A stretch of 64,000 nt of DNA from Zhengitettix transpicula (GCA_037074705.1 CM073590.1:1822001-1886000), one strand, 5' to 3'; shown: positions 1 to 12,318, numbered from the stretch's first letter. Notes: generated from the letters alone by a model not told the origin. Numbers and translations are program-made.

Positions 1-905
1 AGTTTATGTACCATGAATTTGTAGAACAAGACGATAAATCAATTGGTGGAAAGCATTGTCACAACTACTGATCGCTATGATCTCCATTTTAATCCTACAT
101 GACAAGGTAATCATGATCTGAAGAAGTGCCTTACCTTTGAAATATAATTCTCCACTTCAAATTAAAACCCATTTATTTTACAATTTTTTCCTTAGAATTG
201 ACTATTTAGAACATTCACGGACTTCTGAATATTTCAAAGTGAAATATGAAATGTCGGGTAATAAATGGATAAATGTCATGAGAAATAATACGAATGTTTA
301 AGAAATAATTTAACAATTACTTTATAATTAAATAGAATGGAAGGAGTTTCATGATACCATAGGCAATTGTGAGTTATAACTAAAGTTTCCTGGAGAATAG
401 AAATTACACACACTAAGAAGACTGATGGAACTAACTAGATGCAACTAACCCACTGTAAAGGATGCTGAGGAAAACTGAGCCCTTAGTACTTAGTATATAA
501 AGATAGTAAAAGTATACTACGCTAGTAACAGGCGCCATATAGTCTTACAGATTGCAAAAATGAATATAGTTATATTTTCTGAAAACATACCATCCAATTT
601 ATGTTCATTAATAGATTATTTTGAAGTGGCCTTATGAATGAATACAAGAAATGTGTTCATACTCTAGAATAATTTGGAAGAATCATCTAAATATTTTATT
701 CCGAAATGATAACCCAATAAAAATATTAAAAGATCTTGAAACGATTAGCCGTCGGAAATTCTACTAGAAGCGCATTATAACTACAATTCAAAAAGATAAG
801 AAATGCATACTGTTGTGTTATAAATATAACAAAGGGTTGGATTATTGAAATGAACTTCTATATAACTTTATATAAATGTCTACGAAGTTTCCACTTTCAG
901 TTCTA
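1..905. other. AT-rich non-coding sequence, probably intronic
   Basis: I see no coding frame, tRNA, recognisable repeat or GC-rich patch here. If the exon at 9294-9345 is real, this lies inside the first intron of that gene or beyond it. Confidence 0.4.
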
Positions 906-1100
906 GAAGGCGTTTGCCTTAATAGAGATCCCTCGCATCACAGAGATTCCGGGTTCGAATCCCGGCGCGGGCATGGATGTTTGTGTGCGTCAGAGTAATT
1001 TTCGTCAAATCAGTCTCCTGACAACGCATAATGAGTTTACATAATGAGTAACTAATAACCTGGGCTGTTTATTCGGCTGTAAATAAAACAATAAAAAATT
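906..1100 (+). mobile_element. tRNA-derived SINE
   Basis: A pol III B-box-like motif, GGTTCGAATCC, sits in a T-arm-like stem (CCGGG...CCCGG) at about 948-966. It is followed by GCGGGCATGGATGTTTGTG, a form typical of insect tRNA-headed SINEs. The A-box half is decayed and there is no proper acceptor stem, so this is not a functional tRNA. The tail runs through ATAATGAG and 'cctgggctgtttattcggc' to an A-rich end. The element at 63776-64000 (minus strand) has a related head. Confidence 0.6.
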
Positions 1101-2185
1101 GCATTGATCATTGTGGAAACAAATTACAATATTACTTATATGAGGAACACTCCTCGAATACAATAGTATTAAATTTATTTATTTGTGGGATTGAATTTTC
1201 AGGAAATGTTTTATCCTGCAACCAGATGAGATATTACTGGTTTCAGATTATAGCCATCTGATCATTCCGTCATTCAACCAATCACCATTTGATTCGAATA
1301 ATGTTTAACTGAAAAAATATCTTCGCAAAATTTTATACCGGCATCAACATTATTATTTTTAAATAATTAAAAGGAATAAGTAGAAAATTCTGTAAATGTG
1401 TGGTAAATATTTTATTTTGATTCTTAAAAATATAGGATCAGTGTCTTTAAGTAATATGTTTTGAGAACATTTCATATGTATTTCATTTTGTATGCCCTTC
1501 TCATCCCAAAATCATAAGATTCAAGTTTGGGACTTAATTGGTAGATCCTAAAAACAGGATTTTTAACCTTTTATATAAGTAATATAGTTACTTCCATGTT
1601 TAATTGACTTGCTTAAAGTTCAGCCTGTATGAATTTTTAACTAATATTAGTGTCTTAGAATGAATCCAAACATTCTACTGACCGTTTGGGTGATAGAAGG
1701 CTTACGAGAGGATAATTGTAAGAACTAATTAAGTATATATGTACCTCGCAAATATTTCTGTAAATATCATAAATAATTTTAACTGGACATTACGAAATAA
1801 CTTCAGGGTAATAAAGGGAATGTAAGTAATTGCCGCTATACTTACAGGTTTTGCCCAAGTTCATTTTCAATCCCAACAACCTAAATCTCACTCTAATCAT
1901 TGCCATCAAGTAATCTCGATCAACATTAAAATAAGTTTATTAACCTGTAAGTCCATATTAAAAAGTAGATAAAAAGGTGTTACCAAAAAATTTAAGTCGT
2001 TTTAAGTTTTCATTGAATTTTCTGTACAGTTTTGAAGTTTGTAACATGTCTGTGTAATAATTTCTGTGTTATTTTTCAGGATCTACTTTCCCATTTTAAT
2101 TAGATTACCTTTTCTGAGAAGTGAATATAAAATATGCTCTCATTACATTTTCCTGACTTGAATGCTAGTTGAGCTCCTAGTATCT
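1101..2185. other. AT-rich non-coding sequence
   Basis: No gene, RNA or repeat is recognised. The sequence is low-complexity AT-rich DNA typical of a long insect intron. Confidence 0.35.
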
Positions 2186-2392
2186 AGACTGTGCTATTGT
2201 GCCCCTCCTTCCGGACGAGAGGGCCGGGTCATGTTTCCGGCGACCCTCACAAGTAGCGGGTGCAGACAATTTGCAGTATCTTCTCTTCCCCCGTGTTATT
2301 GGACATTCTAGACGATACACTCCAGCTATCGGGTTTCGGAGACGGACAGCGTACTGACAACTTTCTGACAAGTCCACGGCGCCCTACTTACT
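2186..2392. other. Isolated GC-richer patch, function unknown
   Basis: About 200 bases are clearly richer in G and C than the flanks, with an open frame of 66 codons on the minus strand. That frame has no recognisable motif. It may be an old repeat fragment or a conserved non-coding element. Confidence 0.25.
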
Positions 2393-2692
2393 GACCAAAA
2401 TATTTTTAGCTACTCAAACACACGCGCAGTTCTAGCCTAGAAATTAACACTCACACGCTTTCCATTAGTTCTGCCTCATACGTTCAGATATGTACAATTA
2501 TTTATACATCTAAAGCACGCTTTATTACTAATTCATCTCTTACCTGAAGAACAGCATATATCAATGAGCTAATATCAGAAACCAAATATATATTTTCTCA
2601 CCCTTCTACGTTAACATTAATTAAGTACAATGATAAATTAAATCATTAACAAATAAGTGTATTTAATTTTATTTACATAACGAACCCTAAAT

Positions 2693-4508
2693 ATTTGGTT
2701 GGACAAATAAGTTTATGTCTAACTAAACTGTTAGAAAATGTTAATCGTCTTTCCTGGGTAGCTGAAAATAGTGAACGGTATCATATTGAAGTTAAAATTA
2801 AGTTATTGGATCTGAGTAATAAAATATTCCAACATAACTACGTGAAGCACACATATAAAACAAATTAATCCAAAACCGTTGGTCTACATAATCAATCTTC
2901 AATATAATCCAAATCCGGATATTCTCTGCTTGCAGAACTTTGTGACAGTATTTGTCAAAAGGTAAATATTACACGCCAATCGTGTTCAATGGGGTTTAGG
3001 CGTAATTTAACGAAATTAAAGATGGTATATTTGAACTCCAATCAAACAACCACTACATATCTTTCATATCTTTGTTTTTATGCACTTACATGTTTTAATA
3101 TACGAAAACGGTATGGTTGAATTTTATAATAAATCAATGGATATATGCATATTAACTTAATATTGCACCAAAATTAATTAATATCCTGCCACGAACTGGT
3201 ATGAAAAATCGGATTATTTCTGAACACTCCTTCCAATTCTGAGATGTCTCTCTGAAACTTTTAATATTTCAATGTGTATTCGTAATTTGGTATATTGCAA
3301 CAATGTTAAAAATAAATAAAAATTAGATCAATAAAGAGCAAAGTAGTACACAAAATAACTGATAAATTAAATACCACATAACGTTTCTGCAATTCTTGTT
3401 GCGGTTTTCAGGTGATTTAATAAGCGGAAGATCCGCAAGAACAACACACCGCACTAACCAGTGACCAACTCAAAAACGAAGCTATTAGATGATAAAACTG
3501 CCAATGACAGACATTTAAAAAAGTATTTAATTAATTAAATACTCTTTTAAATATCTGTTATTGATTGTTTTGTCATCAATTTTATCTTCACAGTCTTAAA
3601 ACTTCATATATTTATTATTTATTTAATTATAATAAATCTTCTCGAGACGTCTTTTATGTGATTTACATATTTTAAGCTTGTAGTACAAACTACTCTATAA
3701 GTAATTTATAAAAGCAACTTATTAATAATGAATATATATAGTTTGTAGTCTTTCATATTTGAAATTTTTTTAGTAAAAACAATAATCACATTGATTTATA
3801 TAATTTGACGAAAATAAAAATGTAGATGTTGTCTTATTATATGGAATACTATTTTAATTAATTTCTTTTTATCCAAATTTAAACAGCTGCAATAATTACA
3901 AAAAATAAACCACAGGTAAATTTGCTGTGTTCAATGATGTGCTATAATGTTTGTAAAATGAAGTTTTTCATCCATATTGATTCTCATGTTACGCTCACTT
4001 TACAGATGAATAACCATGAGAAAGCAGACAAACGCTGCTGACGATTTTATGTTACAACGGACGGATATATTGTATATGTAACTTTTATATATATTGACAG
4101 GAATAAAGGTTTACTTTATAGTTAATTATGTCCTTAATTATTTAGATATAATGAATTATGTAAAATGTATTACTTCTTACTCATCCTTGAAGCTTTGCTT
4201 CTCATGATAAATTATGGAAATCGAATTAATTATAACCTCATGTACGAAAAATACTGTCATAAAGTTCTGCAAACAGAGAAAATTAGAGCTTGGATATTAT
4301 TGAAGATTTATTGTCGACCAACGGTTTCGGTTTAATTTGTTATATTTATGTATTTTACGCAGTTATGTTGGAATAATTTATTAATCAGATCCTAGAACTT
4401 AATTTTAACTTCTATATGATAGCGTTCACTATTTTCCCTTGCCCAGGAAAGACGATAGACATTTACTGATAGTTAAGTTAAACAAAATAATTATTAGTCC
4501 AACCAAAT
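2693..4508. mobile_element. ~1.8 kb element with ~260 bp inverted terminal arms
   Basis: The left arm (2693-2953) and right arm (4249-4508) are imperfect reverse complements over their whole length. They share TTTGGTTGGAC at the outer ends, CGTCTTTCCTGGG in the middle and GCAGAACTTTRTGACAGTATTT at the inner ends. The ~1.3 kb between them has no transposase frame and is AT-rich. A family B repeat sits inside (3370-3462). The arms differ at many positions, so the element is old. It is most simply a non-autonomous DNA transposon or foldback element. No clear target-site duplication is visible. Confidence 0.6.
3370..3462 (-). repeat. Family B repeat copy 1 (GAAACGTT hairpin family)
   Basis: On the minus strand this reads GTGCGGTGTGTTGTTCTTGCG, then CACCTGAAAACC, a GCAA/TTGC hairpin around CAAGAA, and AGAAACGTTATGTGGTAT. 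The same order is found at 12319, 29700 and 48930. It lies inside the inverted-arm element at 2693-4508, so it was inserted later or carried along. Confidence 0.55.
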
Positions 4509-5332
4509 GTTATGCAATAATTAGGTAGGTTTTAATCTAACATGAATTAAAATAGTAGGAAATCGGAGTTTCTCTTGGATCGTAAATGCGGATTGTCCGA
4601 GTATATGTTACAAGAGGTCGTAAATTACCTTATGTTTTTCATTATTGATTTCATGATTTATACATATAAGTATATATATACATATTTGAAGTCTAGTTAA
4701 TTAACATTCTATATAAAGCAATAAAATATTAACTTTATAACGATCAATTAAAAGGTGGGAAACGACTAGCCCTAGTAGAAATATCTGCATCACATTAAAT
4801 TCAATTCTGGTATTCGTATAATAAGTATAATATTAAAGTACTTAGTGTATGTTTTCTTACCGTGCAATAGTAAAATAAAAATTACAACTATTTATTAAAT
4901 AAAATTGATCAATTTTCGTTCATTGTGCATTCTCCAAATTTTACAGCAACTCCATCAATACCTGAATATTTTATACCCTGTTACATTGAAATTCTATTTA
5001 TTCACAAAAGATTCAATTTATCTTAACTAATACTTAAAATTAAGTGAATTATGATTCATTTAAAACATGTATCCGATGCACCAGTATAATATTGAATAAA
5101 CATTTAATTTATTTGTCAGTTATGTAAAATGTTAATGTATTCGTACTAGATATTTGTTTTACTTTATTACTATATTATATTATAATTTACAATTTTGTAA
5201 TATAACCATTCGTTATAAGCATTTAAATACTGGAAATATTTGATAATCTTGCCAGAGAATGAAGTCTTTGTTATCGGAAATTAATGTTACCTGCACTATC
5301 AAGAATCTCCTGGGTACATTTCATTGTTCACG
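4509..5332. other. AT-rich non-coding sequence
   Basis: I recognise no gene or repeat in this stretch. Confidence 0.35.
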
Positions 5333-5412
5333 TAATGTCAGGGCCATTACGCTCGATTTACGTGGAGGCGACGATGTCAGACAATTTGTCGCGCAGCGAT
5401 GAAATATTACTA
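5333..5412. other. Short non-AT-rich island, candidate regulatory element
   Basis: About 80 bases (containing GTCAGGGCCATTACGCTCG and GTGGAGGCGACGATGTCAG) stand out from very AT-rich flanks and match no repeat in the window. They lie in the presumed first intron. An intronic enhancer or conserved non-coding element is inferred from base composition only. Confidence 0.25.
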
Positions 5413-6790
5413 TCTTCACTTATTGATCTAATAACTTGACTACTAAATAATTATTTTTTAATGAAACTATATAAATCAAAAAACATTGTTAAAGAAAGGC
5501 ATAAAAATATCAAAAGCTATTATGTAACGACGTAAAGGAATATTTGAGAATATCATGTATATACTAATGCTAAATGAATGTGTGATACATATATTTTGTT
5601 ATTTAACGCTGCGCGTCAAGTAGATTATTAAGTAATGATGATAAATTATAACATAGTTTCAGTTTTATGTTTCTAACTGAAACAATTTTTCAAATTTTTA
5701 TACTTTAGGTTTCTGTGTTTTATAGATCTTAATGTAATATGGAAGAGTGTTACATTTCATAATATTGTGGATATAGTTTAATCGTTGCTTCCATTACTTG
5801 AGTGAAATCGGAAGATAGTGAATATAACTTAAAATGTTAATAATATATATTGTGAGTATTAAGAAAAAAATTATTTGAATGGTAATAAATACTGTGACAT
5901 CTATCTTCCTAGATCTAACCTGGATTTCTTCACAAACTCTGTATTGATTCTCTCAATACGTTGAACAGGGTTTCTTCACTATTTTAAGCGTACTTTTTCC
6001 TTCTTCCTTTGTGTTTTGTTTTCTTATATTTCATTCTTAAGATTTTTTACCACTTAAATCATCAATTCCGTTCTATGGTCGCTTTACAACTTCACTACTC
6101 CACAAGTTTACCTTACATTTATATCAGTCAGGTAATGGAAAACATTAATCTTGTCTAATTGCATTACTCTAAAATTAATTTGACTGTGTTAAAGTTGGTA
6201 GGTATAATGTTTGGACTTTCTTAGACCGGAATATGATGAAATGCATCTGACCACAAATTTTTAATTGAGATTTTCATTTATTTTATAAAACATTATATGG
6301 TATTTAATTCACGCGTTCTGTAGTATAATATATGATGTACAGATAGTGTTTCAGTTTAACGACACGACTGAAGGGTTTTTTCTGCACAAGAGATCTGTTT
6401 TGGGTACATAATTCGGCTCTGAAGCCTAATCGAAGGAAAAAAGATATTATTGATTAAAATTACTAAGATTTATTAACAAATGCTAATTTTATAATTTTTA
6501 AGTGGCATCTTTATTTTGCGTCATACGTTCAGTGGAAAGTTTCTATAGAATTATTGAGTGATCTGTGAAATTTTGAGAAACCCTCGAATCCTTTTAATTT
6601 CTATATTTTAAAATTTATGTTCATTTTGTTCCTTTTTTACTTTATTACCGAAAAGGTTAAGTAGCTTAGTTTTGAATATGAATAATATAGGTTTGACATA
6701 AGGTGGAGTGAAACTTCCGTTTGAGTGTTCTTTTCGCTATCTAAGACAGTTTTCTTCTGGGAAATCTAAATTTGGTTTATTGCAACGAGG
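5413..6790. other. AT-rich non-coding sequence
   Basis: No gene, structured RNA or repeat is recognised. Confidence 0.35.
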
Positions 6791-6799
6791 AAATATGAC

Positions 6800-7035
6800 C
6801 CTTAGCAGGCACGCACGAACGCACACACGCACTCCTGTGGGTCTCTTGAATGGCCTTACACTATTGATTTATCGAGTGTAAGGAACGGTCCACAGATATA
6901 ATGGGCCGAGGCGGTGAAGCAGCGCGGGCTGCCTACCATGTCAGGGAAAGGCCATTCAATCTGCTTAATGAAGGTAATTATCAACCCGGAGTTCGTCGCT
7001 ATTCTATTGGCCTACCTCTCAGTGCCCATTTCAAT
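6800..7035. other. GC-richer island with nested inverted repeats
   Basis: A 12-bp perfect inverted repeat (TTGAATGGCCTT at 6846-6857 with AAGGCCATTCAA at 6948-6959) encloses a 9-bp hairpin (CCTTACACT at 6854-6862 with AGTGTAAGG at 6875-6883) and a GCAGC-GCGG-GCTGC hairpin (6919-6932). The two longer stems share four bases, but the set can form a branched, cloverleaf-like fold. No other copy is seen in the window. It may be a structured RNA, a conserved regulatory element or a decayed transposon end. Confidence 0.35.
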
Positions 7036-7624
7036 TTCAATTACTGAAGCAAAAGGGTGAAAATCTTCAGCACGTTACTTGTTCTGTAGATCCTAATACC
7101 TCTCTCTATTACACATTTAGTCACATGCATAATACGTGCAGCGCGGGTGTGTGGGAAATTGTGAATATCTGGGACGTGGAATCCATAATAGAGAATATCA
7201 GAGCTTCTAAATCATTCAGTCCGTAATATAAAGCTTATAATCTTAGCTTGATCTTAAATTTGCTTCACGGTTCATTCATTAACAATATTTTTATTTTTAT
7301 TTGTTTTGAATACCGATTAATTACGGTTCAACTTTTGGACTTTCTTAATATTACTCTAACTTAAAAATTATTTAACAAAATGTAATCTATGATCGTTACG
7401 AGCAGACATGACTGTTAGAAACACGTGATTGAAATTATATATCACTCAGAGCTAAGTAAATATCTGTCAAAATTTGTATTAATTGGGAATTAAAGGAAGA
7501 GATTTATTAATAGGTCCGACGACAATTATATTAATGGTATTATATTACGCTTATTTTTAGTAACAGAAAGGAAACGTAATTATTTTCTCTGAGCAGAGAA
7601 ATGAATTTAATGTGTTCCCGACTG

Positions 7625-7745
7625 GGGGAATTGAAAAGCAGGTGGAGACGCAGTTTCCCCTGGTAGGTCTCACATCTCATACTATGGGTCCACCTGCCTT
7701 GCGCATTGGACTGTGACTCTTGGGAGCGGTATTCGCACCCGGCAC
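7625..7745. other. Candidate intronic regulatory patch with paired E-boxes
   Basis: The perfect inverted repeat GCAGGTGGA (7638-7646) and TCCACCTGC (7689-7697) places two CAGGTG E-box motifs 40-50 bases apart in an otherwise non-repetitive, GC-richer stretch. CAGGTG is the core bound by Snail/Scratch-type and some bHLH factors. The regulatory role is inferred. Confidence 0.25.
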
Positions 7746-8556
7746 TATGCGAAAATCATTTCTCAATATGGATCCTTTCTAATCTAGCTGTTACAATTTC
7801 AGAACTGTCATTGAAAAGAATACAAATGTGTGCTTTACGCACATAAAAGTAATTTTTGTATCGTTCCCTCAGAATTTTTGTGATAAACAAGGTTTAGGTA
7901 ACAGAAAAGATCTAATTTTTTAAGAGGAATGTGACTATAACCAATTTATTCTGACATTGGATGCAGTAAATGGAGCTTTATTATAGAAAAAAAAGTGTAA
8001 CTTACTTGATATGTGTTGGATATCACTTGAAAGTATGTACTTTTTATGTAAATGTAGTTATAATAGTCATAAAGAAAAAAACCTGATGAATTTTCATATT
8101 TTTACTATTAATGGTCTCGGGAAATCAGTGTTCATAGTAATTTGCAGTTTCGAATGAAAAATAAAGTTTTCATGTCAGAATTGTGTTAGCACAACTTCAG
8201 ATGTGAACAGTATATATTCATAGATGAGAATGAATTTTGCAGTGAACAGGAGAGGGAAGATAGCAGACGGAACGTCAAAAAAAGAATTACAGAGAGTGCA
8301 AGGAACAATTTGTTAATGTCTTCTTAATAATAGAACTGAAAAAATGTATGGAAAATTCATGAAAAGCAAGCATTGAATAAATTATCTACGCGGAAAAGTC
8401 ACATTGTTAAATGGATATCTAAAACAAAATGATAAAAAAAATTAAAGCACGATAATATAATACGTCATTAAGCCGTGTAAGTCAACTTTATGAGTAAAAA
8501 TTAATGTGGTATGTGTTAAATTTATTTTCTCCGAAATATTCGCGAAACGATCAACT
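7746..8556. other. AT-rich non-coding sequence
   Basis: No gene or repeat is recognised in this interval before the GC-rich island. Confidence 0.35.
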
Positions 8557-9045
8557 TTCAACAATGAGTTTTATCTGGCGAAGTCTTGACCATCGCGAAC
8601 GCTGCCGACTTTGAGGTTGGTAGAATACTTGTAACCATGTCTGCCGAGGTACGGTGAGAAGAACACTTGCAAGTAAACGGCGCGACAGCCGCAATTACCA
8701 CGGTGGCAGTGCTAGAGGTGACTGTTTCGGGCAATGAAGCGATGAATAGAGCTAATCCCCCCGCAGTCAGCGACCCCTCCACGGGAGGGTGGGACAGCGT
8801 CGCACTGCCGTAAGTCGCACCTTGTCGGAATCGCACCGGTCGTCGCTTTCCAGGCTGTGTCACGTGTCCTTATCGATCTCGTAATGTCTCGCATTCAGGT
8901 AGCCACTCGGCTAACACAATTACTACTATTAGACCTATTCCTCCGCCGCTACCGAACACGTCGAGTCGGGAAACGGACACGGTTACGTGGACGAAATTCA
9001 TGGAATCGATCACTCGACGGTGGACGACGTGCTTTCACTACTTTA
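8557..9045. other. Left half of a CpG/GC-rich island, within presumed intron 1
   Basis: CpG-rich sequence continues for about 500 bases on the downstream (left) side of exon 1. Open frames exist on both strands (for example 8558-8863 minus and 8857-9117 plus), but none has a recognisable domain. They overlap each other, which is usual for GC-rich DNA without stop codons. It may belong to the promoter-proximal island of the minus-strand gene or to a divergent promoter. A short exon cannot be excluded. Confidence 0.35.
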
Positions 9046-9293
9046 CTATCCGTTGATTTCATAATACTATTAAAATTATTTAATGTACATTTTCACCTGT
9101 ACGTCATTCTTTCTTGAATAATTTGACGTGGCGTTTCCTACTGAAGGGGGACGGATCGTCAAAGGGTCAAAACCGACGGATCTGTTTTTCAGAAATGTGT
9201 GACGTCGATGGAACGGCGTGACAGAGCAGTTACCGGCAGCAACGTGGCTCGTGAACACACGCGGGGATGGGGCCGGGACAGGGGAGGACTTAC

Positions 9294-9345
9294 CTGGAGC
9301 CAGCAGCAGGCAGCAGACGAGAGTGACGGCAGCAGGCAGGAGCAT
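9294..9345 (-). CDS. First coding exon of a secreted or membrane protein (partial gene)
   Basis: On the minus strand an ATG at 9345 (context GCGCCATGC) starts MLLPAAVTLVCCLLLAP, a hydrophobic stretch that looks like the core of a signal peptide. After 52 coding bases the sequence reads CCAG|GTAAGT, a perfect 5' splice donor (9293/9294), leaving the intron in phase 1, as is common for signal-peptide exons. It sits in a CpG-rich island with GC boxes upstream. I chose this start because the upstream in-frame extension has no ATG. Later exons would lie at lower coordinates, probably beyond base 1. No mature-protein residues are visible, so the family cannot be named. The call rests on start, hydrophobic core, donor and island agreeing. 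Confidence 0.55.
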
Positions 9346-9650
9346 GGCGCGACGACCTGCCGCCACGCGCTATCCGCCCCGCATCCCAACGACACTGGCG
9401 CGGACAGGGACAGCTGTTTGGCCGCGACCGCTCAGTCGCGCATCGCCCGGTCTACTGCCATCGCCACGCCGCCCCCTCCCCCTCCCCTCCCCCCGACGCC
9501 CCGACGCGCCTGCGCTACAGAGCTCCCTGGCGGACGGACGCCGCACCAACCAATCAATGCAGCCTTCGGCGCCGGGGGAGTGCGACTAGACGTCCTCCCC
9601 GAAACGTGGAAACGTGGGTCCTGTCATCCTGCATGGGGAACCCCCCCCCA
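9346..9650 (-). promoter_or_regulatory. CpG-rich promoter and 5' UTR of the exon-1 gene
   Basis: Read on the minus strand, this GC- and CpG-dense region ends at the ATG at 9345. It holds GC-box-like runs (GGGGCGG near 9380, a G-rich block near 9470-9495) and inverted CCAAT motifs (ATTGATTGGTTGG, near 9550). Two short upstream frames, 9432-9461 (10 codons with stop) and 9370-9384 (5 codons with stop), would precede the main start if transcription begins further up. No TATA box is evident, which fits a CpG-type promoter. The transcription start is not resolved. Confidence 0.45.
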
Positions 9651-12318
9651 ACACATGTGCCACCTACCCTTAATTAAACCCTTGATTAAAAATAATCTAA
9701 TATTTTTCCCAACGTGTAAAAATTATATTTTGAGAATTAGCATATATTTAATAGTCGAGTGATAATAGAAGGGCGGCATTGGCAACTTACTTTTAAAATA
9801 GTAATAGGCGCTACCCAGTATGAAATATATAACAGTAAATTTTTTAAAAAATTTAATTAATCGATCACTTCACTGCTTTAGTTCCACAAAGATATTATCC
9901 AGAAAGAAGACTTTTGATGTTCTCTTTTGAGAATTTGGCAGTAGATTAACCTACGTGATGTTGAAGTTGACATTTCCAGAAGTATAAGATTTTTCCTTAA
10001 TATCTTAGTTATGTGATTCACTCTAAAAAAAATCCATGAAACCACCCCATAATTTATAATCGGTCGTGCAAGCAATCTGTTTGAGCTTGATGTACTTTAC
10101 GGACATTCCATTTCATACTATGAAATGCAACTATGAAATTCCACGCTCTAGAGACGATAAAAGCTATCACTCCAGATTGCAGTTTTCTTGGAAATAACGT
10201 TCCAATATTATGAGCTTATTTAACTACGAATATATTGGTCCTTATTTTATAATTTATTTTTATTTTTAGTAAATATGATATATTTGAATCTTTTGTGAAA
10301 TTGTGAATTTCAGAAAATGATGAAATTGAATGCTTATAATAGAGAGAGGACTAGAATTTTTTGTAATAACATCGTCACATTTTACTGTTATAAAACAATT
10401 CTCATTAAATGTAGCCCGGTGTCTCCGTAGTCCTACAGAGCTCGGTACATTATTGACGCCAATTCAAAAATACCGTTACAAGATTATATTCGATTAGTCC
10501 ACTGCTGTTGCAATAGGACAATCTAAATTGATATTGATTACAAATATGATTTTGTATAAATACCGTAAATACTTAGGACTATACATAAATAGTAATATGA
10601 AGAATGGCAAAAGTATTTGAAAATACATGAAATTGGAGAAATTCTACATAAGACTAGAGCACATTACAGAGACTAAACGTTACAGATTAAGGAAAGATTG
10701 TATAGAAAGTAAGGATAAGAATTATTATTTGTAATATAAACTTTACTTCACAAGTAGAACTACATTCCGTAAGTAAGACTGCACTGCACAAATAATACTA
10801 CACTTTGATCAATACAAGATGATGTACAAATTCAAAATGTCGTCTACGGAAGAATTTATCTGGTAACTCTTCTCAGCGACTGGTAATTTTGTGCGATCAA
10901 CATGAAATAAACAATTGTAAAATATCACTTGAACATAAAAAATAGAGATTGATACTAATATTCCATAATTAATCACTATTTTCTAGTGAACTAATGCGCG
11001 TTACGCATTCATTAACAGAGTAATATGTGCCGTTAATTAGTAGAGTTATACATTTTTTATAAATACGTTGTAACTGCTTACTCTTTTTATGATAAGAGGA
11101 AGGCAATTAAATAGTATACCTGAATATTGTATAGTTATTTCAATAAGTGAGAGTTGATGTTTGTCTGAATTTATACATAAAATTTAGATGATAATTCCAA
11201 TGGTCATGATAAATAAAACGTTCGTCTTTCGGATAACGAGTTTAGCAAAAATGATGTTGTATAAACCCTTCCAAAATTGATTTATTCAATGTCGAAATGG
11301 ACTGCGGCCCAAATGCAAATAGTTGTCTAAGAAGGGGGACAGATTTTTTAGATGAAAAATTTGAAACAATTAATCGGGAAAACTAGATAGTATATAACAA
11401 ATTAGCTTTATAACACATACGTTCCAGATAATTTATAACCGTACATGTTTAGTTTTTTCATAGGCTGAAAGAAACGATGCTGTAGAGAAAGAATCCGAAA
11501 ATTCTTTCGAATTAAAGATGGAGGTTTCATAAGTGGTAACGGCGTTATTTGACGAATCTGAAAAAGGAATGTAACATAGATGTCTAGTTTCAATCAGAAC
11601 ATCATCAATAGTTTTTAGTGAATATCACGGCATATTAAAAAATAAAAACTTATATATTAAAATATATTGCACTATGTACTGTTAAGCGTTTATTAAAACA
11701 TTTTTTCAAACCCTAATTAGATTCGGAGTTAAAATAAATGTAAGTGGTAATGCAACTCATATAAACGTTGGTCATTTCATCAATAATTCCCCAAAATATA
11801 TTAAGCAAAAAAAAGGAAATTACGTCAGCTATATTTGATGACATGAAAAGCGCACTCTTTAATTTATTAAAGAGACGTGGAACTGACGTACGCACCTGTC
11901 ACCGGTATTGTTAATTTACAGTGCTTTGAGAGACATTTGTTGTGAGTTTACGTTGAAACAATAATTTAATAATGGCCGTGTGAGCATAAATGCTTCAAAA
12001 TCATCAAGGCTGAAACAAATTAAACGAAGAATTGTGAATGCTCTGGTATTGAATTTAGTATTCCGTGTTTAGACAAGTAAAATAATAGATAGAAGTATTT
12101 ATGCACGATGGGTCGTTCGTTGAATGACTGCTTATCATAGTCAGAAACACTTGGAAATGGTAACCTTCTGTAAGAAAGATTCGACCTTTAAGGTTCATGC
12201 ATTGTCGTGTCGAATAATCGTTGTAGATGAACCGTGAATTAATCACTAGTAATAATAAAAGTGTAAGGGTAGTTCAATTAATAATTAGATAAAAATTAAC
12301 CAAATAATAATGCGAAAT
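9651..12318. other. AT-rich intergenic sequence upstream of the exon-1 gene
   Basis: No coding region or recognisable repeat. The small open frames here (for example 9878-10075, 11408-11593, 11713-11895, all minus) have AT-driven composition and no motif. Confidence 0.35.

Noticed and set aside
906..980. Functional tRNA gene
   Set aside because: B-box and T-arm are fine but the A-box, D-arm and acceptor stem are not formed; a SINE head explains it.
8857..9117. Arg/Leu-rich 86-codon plus frame
   Set aside because: No motif, no splice context and overlapping frames on the other strand; treated as island noise.
9199..9762. 187-codon plus-strand frame, the longest in the window
   Set aside because: It runs antisense through the CpG island and the signal-peptide exon, with proline-rich low-complexity sequence and no domain. 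GC-rich DNA has few stops, and the minus-strand exon has better evidence.
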